From contig URMQ01000066.1 of assembly GCA_900548955.1 (NCBI GenBank), forward strand, positions 1 to 8,560: a stretch of DNA of 8,560 nt. The letters run 5' to 3'. The position numbers and the translations under genes are program-made. The DNA comes from an uncultured Eggerthella sp. (GTDB taxonomy: Bacteria > Actinomycetota > Coriobacteriia > Coriobacteriales > Eggerthellaceae). Positions 6,109 through 8,560 of the stretch are shown piece by piece. The notes beneath the pieces are model-generated. The model was not told where the DNA came from and ran no database searches. It was given only the letters and a program-made list of their open reading frames with translations. Each line of letters begins with the position of its first letter. Positions within the stretch are counted from its first letter, which is position 1.

Positions 6109-7210
6109 CAACCTCGCGGTAATCAAGGTAGTCGGTGTTGGCGGTGGCGGCACGAACGCGGTTAACCGAATGGTTGAAGCTGGCATTAAAGGTGTCGAAT
6201 TTATCGCAGTTAATACGGATCGCCAAGCACTTATGCTTTCCGATGCGGATAAAACTATTCATATTGGAGAAGAAATAACCCGAGGTCTTGGTGCGGGTGC
6301 AAACCCTGAAGTGGGTTGCCAAGCAGCTGAAGAATCTCGTACGGAAATTCGCGAAGCACTTGCAGATGCAGATATGGTTTTTGTTACTGCAGGCGAAGGC
6401 GGCGGTACTGGTACTGGTGCAGCTCCTGTTGTTGCAGAAATTGCTCGCGAAGAAATTGGCGCGCTGACGGTAGGTATCGTAACTAAGCCTTTCAGCTTCG
6501 AAGGCCGCCTTCGTCGCAACCAAGCAGAACAGGGGATTGATTTTCTTGCCCAGAAAGTAGATACGCTGATTGTTATCCCTAACGATCGTTTGCTTGAAAT
6601 TGTTGAAAAGAAAACCAGTATGCTGGATGCATTCCGCATTGCAGACGATACGCTTCGTCAGGGTATTCAAGGTGTTACCGACCTTATTACTATTCCTGGT
6701 TTGATTAACCTTGACTTTGCAGACATTCGCACCGTTATGAAGGATGCGGGCACGGCAATGATGGGTATTGGCATTGCTTCAGGCGATTCTCGTGCATTGG
6801 AAGCAGCTGAACAGGCAATCAATTCCAGCTTGCTTGAAACCTCTATCGCAGGCGCATCACGTATTCTGTTCTCTATTGCTGGTGGCCCTGAGCTTGCCTT
6901 ATCTGAAGTTGATGAAGCTGCTCGAGTGGTTGAAGCGGTGGCAGACGAAAACGCTAATATTATTTATGGTCAGATTGTTGATCCTGATCTGGGCGATACT
7001 ATTCGTATCACCGTTATCGCAACTGGCTTCAAGGCAACCAACAACCAGGCTTCTATGGACTTCTCTCGCCGCGACAACATGTTTGCTTCGACTGCTCCTG
7101 CCCAGCAGGCACCAGCGCCAAAACCTGTTCAGAATCAGCGTCCGCTGTATCCTTCTGAACCGCGCTTTGCAGATGAAGACTACATCCCTGATTTCTTGAA
7201 GCGTCAATAA
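6086..7210 (+). CDS. ftsZ: FtsZ, tubulin-like GTPase of the division ring
   Basis: FtsZ polymerises with GTP into the cytoplasmic ring that organises septation. Of 374 residues, the N-terminal nucleotide domain has KVVGVGGGGTNAVNRM (14-29), AVNTDRQAL (41-49) and the tubulin signature GEGGGTGTGAAP (103-114). The T7 synergy loop NLDFAD (208-213) carries Asp210 and Asp213, which complete the active site of the neighbouring subunit. The core ends near 317. A linker of about 45 residues rich in Ala, Pro and Gln follows, then the conserved C-terminal peptide DEDYIPDFLKRQ (363-374), the docking site for partners such as SepF; FtsA is not encoded in the window. The length is on the short side because of the linker. 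The start matches the family (MQQILGSDNLAVIKV), although its ribosome binding site is weak. The gene follows ftsQ after 123 bases that hold a likely promoter. Confidence 0.99.
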   Translation: MQQILGSDNLAVIKVVGVGGGGTNAVNRMVEAGIKGVEFIAVNTDRQALMLSDADKTIHIGEEITRGLGAGANPEVGCQAAEESRTEIREALADADMVFVTAGEGGGTGTGAAPVVAEIAREEIGALTVGIVTKPFSFEGRLRRNQAEQGIDFLAQKVDTLIVIPNDRLLEIVEKKTSMLDAFRIADDTLRQGIQGVTDLITIPGLINLDFADIRTVMKDAGTAMMGIGIASGDSRALEAAEQAINSSLLETSIAGASRILFSIAGGPELALSEVDEAARVVEAVADENANIIYGQIVDPDLGDTIRITVIATGFKATNNQASMDFSRRDNMFASTAPAQQAPAPKPVQNQRPLYPSEPRFADEDYIPDFLKRQ

Positions 7211-7220
7211 GTACAGTTCT

Positions 7221-7249
7221 ATTTTGTTTTGCTTGAAGCTTTACAAAAT
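7221..7249 (+). other. Weak AT-rich inverted repeat between ftsZ and pgeF
   Basis: ATTTTGT (7221-7227) is complementary to ACAAAAT (7243-7249) around a 15-base loop. The stem is AT-rich and not followed by a T run, so I do not call a terminator; at most it is a weak processing or attenuation element. The rest of the 62-base gap shows no convincing promoter, and pgeF probably reads on from ftsZ. Confidence 0.2.
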
Positions 7250-7272
7250 GTAGATTAAAGAAGTATTTAGCT

Positions 7273-8175
7273 ATGAATTCGACCCTTGCTCTTCCGCATC
7301 CTACGTTAGACAAGGGTCGTTTTGCGTCTATTGAGGCATATACCGACAATGAGCTTTTTGCGCAGACGGGGCTTCGTATTGCTTTTACTACTCGAAAAGG
7401 GGGAGTAAGTAAGGGCTCTTATGAATCGCTTAATCTAGGCACGCACGTACACGATGATGCCTTAGCAGTTAAAGAGAACCGCCGCCGTGTTCTTGAAGCA
7501 TTTGCTTCTCCTGAAATACCACTTATAGTTCCTAATCAAGTTCATGGTGATACGGTTTTGTCGATTAATGGGCAAACCGATGTCTTAAAATCTCTTCTTG
7601 ATGTCGCTCGAGGTGCCGATGGCCTAGTGGTAGGCGTTCCTGGCGTTGCTGCATTGCTTTGTTATGCAGACTGCGTTCCCGTGATTATCGTTTCTCCTAC
7701 GAAACGCTTTGCTGTTGTTCACGCGGGTTGGCGCGGGGTTGCGAATACCATTGCCTGTAAAGCAGTAAGACGTATGGTGCAAGAAGACCTTCCGCTTCTC
7801 AGTCGTGATGAACAGGGCAATATCAACTTTGCACAGGAGGGCTTGGGTGCTATTTCTGAAGACAGTACTGATGTCCGTTTACCTCATTTTTATAATGTTT
7901 ATATTGGTCCTCATATTCACGGGGAATGTTTTGAAACCAGCGCAGAGTTGCATGAACAGTTTATAGAAACATTTGGGCAATCATGTGACGCAGGATATCG
8001 TCACATCTCTTTGGCTCAGGCACTTCGTACTCAATTAGTGCAGATTGGCATTATGCCTGATCGTATCTGCGATTTAGGTCTTTGCACAGTATGCAATAAT
8101 GATGAATTCTTCTCGTATAGAGCACAGTACGGAATTGCTGGACGTCATGGTGCGTTTGCATATTATGCAAAATAG
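7273..8175 (+). CDS. pgeF: PgeF (YfiH/YlmD), laccase-domain peptidoglycan editing factor
   Basis: The protein belongs to the YfiH/LACC1 family (formerly 'multicopper polyphenol oxidase'). E. coli PgeF prevents retention of L-Ser in place of L-Ala in UDP-MurNAc peptides, correcting MurC errors; relatives also act on purine nucleosides. Of 300 residues, family motifs are FTTRKGGVSKGSYESLNLG (38-56), NQVHGD (88-93), ADGLV (115-119), YADCVPV (131-137), VHAGWRG (149-155), IGPHIHGECFE (211-221) and FFSYRAQYGIAGRHG (279-293). The metal-binding triad His91, Cys134 and His150 is intact. Residues 171-205 form a polar stretch longer than in typical members, which have about 245-280 residues. The ATG has only a weak AAAGAAG site (7257-7263) 9 bases upstream. 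Position after ftsZ and before yggS is the standard actinobacterial arrangement. Confidence 0.93.
   Translation: MNSTLALPHPTLDKGRFASIEAYTDNELFAQTGLRIAFTTRKGGVSKGSYESLNLGTHVHDDALAVKENRRRVLEAFASPEIPLIVPNQVHGDTVLSINGQTDVLKSLLDVARGADGLVVGVPGVAALLCYADCVPVIIVSPTKRFAVVHAGWRGVANTIACKAVRRMVQEDLPLLSRDEQGNINFAQEGLGAISEDSTDVRLPHFYNVYIGPHIHGECFETSAELHEQFIETFGQSCDAGYRHISLAQALRTQLVQIGIMPDRICDLGLCTVCNNDEFFSYRAQYGIAGRHGAFAYYAK
8155..8171. repeat. Perfect palindrome at the end of pgeF
   Basis: TTTGCATA (8155-8162) and TATGCAAA (8164-8171) are exact inverted copies around one base. The element encodes the end of PgeF (FAYYAK region). It lies upstream of a TATATT (8186-8191) that resembles a -10 box, so it could be an operator near a yggS promoter, but no -35 element is clear. 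Its centre is too tight for a stable RNA hairpin, which suggests DNA binding if it has any function. Confidence 0.3.
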
Positions 8176-8223
8176 CTCAGTGTTCTATATTCGCGTTATT
8201 ATCAGATAAGTAAGAAATTAATT

Positions 8224-8230
8224 GAGGAGA
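8224..8230 (+). promoter_or_regulatory. Ribosome binding site of yggS
   Basis: GAGGAGA lies 5 bases before ATG 8236 and clearly marks the start of the partial yggS gene. Confidence 0.8.
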
Positions 8231-8235
8231 CTAGC

Positions 8236-8560
8236 ATGAGCACCGCGACGCGCTATCAACATTTACGCTCAGAACTCGATAGTGAGTGTATTAAAGCAGG
8301 AAGAAACCCTGAAGAAGTATTGTTATTGGCGGTTTCAAAAACGGTAGACGTCGATCAGGTTGCCCTTGCTATTCAGGCGGGTGCAACTGCGTTTGGTGAA
8401 AATCGTCCCGATGAATTAGTGCGCAAACACGCAGCGTTTCCTGAAGTGGAGTGGCACTTTATTGGAAACATTCAGTCTCGTAGAATCCCCGACATTGTTT
8501 CTGCCGCAACGCTTATTCATTCGGTAAGTAAAGAATCTCATTTGGCAAAAATAGATGCTG
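8236..8560 (+). CDS. yggS: YggS/PLPBP family pyridoxal phosphate homeostasis protein (3'-truncated)
   Basis: YggS (YlmE in Bacillus) is a cytoplasmic PLP-binding protein with an alanine-racemase-like TIM barrel and no known catalytic activity; it affects vitamin B6 and amino acid balance. The window holds the first 108 residues. LLLAVSKTVDVDQV (29-42) contains Lys35, the expected Schiff-base lysine. FGENRPDEL (53-61), WHFIGNIQSRR (73-83) and IHSVSKE (94-100) match the family, with small departures: GENRPDE where GENRVQE is usual, and IQSRR where LQxNK is usual. The gene runs off the right edge with no stop. The start is set by GAGGAGA 5 bases upstream. In actinobacteria and Firmicutes this gene is normally followed by sepF, whose product binds the FtsZ tail, so sepF is the likely next gene. 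Confidence 0.93.
   Translation, partial: MSTATRYQHLRSELDSECIKAGRNPEEVLLLAVSKTVDVDQVALAIQAGATAFGENRPDELVRKHAAFPEVEWHFIGNIQSRRIPDIVSAATLIHSVSKESHLAKIDA

Noticed and set aside
6044..6670. 208-residue open frame on the minus strand, opposite ftsZ
   Set aside because: It lies wholly over the conserved ftsZ 5' half and leader, its translation is rich in Cys, Asn and Phe without any recognisable motif, and I see no ribosome binding site case for it. It is best explained as a shadow of ftsZ codon use.
7229..7256. Possible pgeF promoter (TTGCTT, 16 bases, TAGATT)
   Set aside because: Both boxes match consensus poorly in an AT-rich gap, and readthrough from ftsZ is a simpler explanation.

Overview
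This is a housekeeping segment: the division and cell wall (dcw) cluster of an actinobacterium, all on the + strand. The order is ftsW (5'-truncated), murG, murC, murB, ftsQ, ftsZ, pgeF, yggS (3'-truncated). Three things suggest the phylum: there is no ftsA between ftsQ and ftsZ; pgeF and yggS follow ftsZ directly, as in Mycobacterium and Streptomyces; and FtsZ ends in an actinobacterial-type tail containing IPDFLKRQ. The moderate G+C (mid-40s % by eye) and the placement of murB between murC and ftsQ point to a lower-GC lineage, most plausibly Coriobacteriia (Eggerthellaceae or Atopobiaceae-like). That placement is inference, not a database match.

Layout. Bases 2-1144 encode the C-terminal part of the septal glycan polymerase FtsW. 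MurG (1153-2442) follows after 8 bases and carries a long acidic tail. A 145-base gap holds repeats and a possible promoter. MurC (GTG start at 2594 preferred) then abuts MurB with a 1-base TAATG overlap, and FtsQ overlaps MurB by 65 bases in another frame. A 123-base gap before ftsZ contains a good candidate promoter, a perfect hairpin with a CTTG loop and a 14-codon upstream ORF that overlaps the ftsZ start. FtsZ (6086-7210), PgeF (7273-8175) and YggS (from 8236) complete the window. There is no gene-free stretch longer than 300 bases.

How the genes work together. MurB and MurC make UDP-MurNAc and add its first L-Ala. MurG converts lipid I to lipid II. FtsW polymerises lipid II at the septum. 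FtsQ links the division complex across the membrane and FtsZ forms the cytoplasmic ring. PgeF is known in E. coli to remove L-Ser misincorporated by MurC, so its presence in the same cluster is functionally coherent. YggS is a PLP homeostasis protein usually found next to sepF, which I would expect just beyond the right edge.

I see no mobile element, CRISPR array, RNA gene or new multi-gene system. The points worth a second look are local: the murB/ftsQ dual-coding overlap, the Shine-Dalgarno sites embedded as AGG-AGG codons, the oppositely charged tails on FtsW, MurG and FtsQ, and the ftsZ leader.
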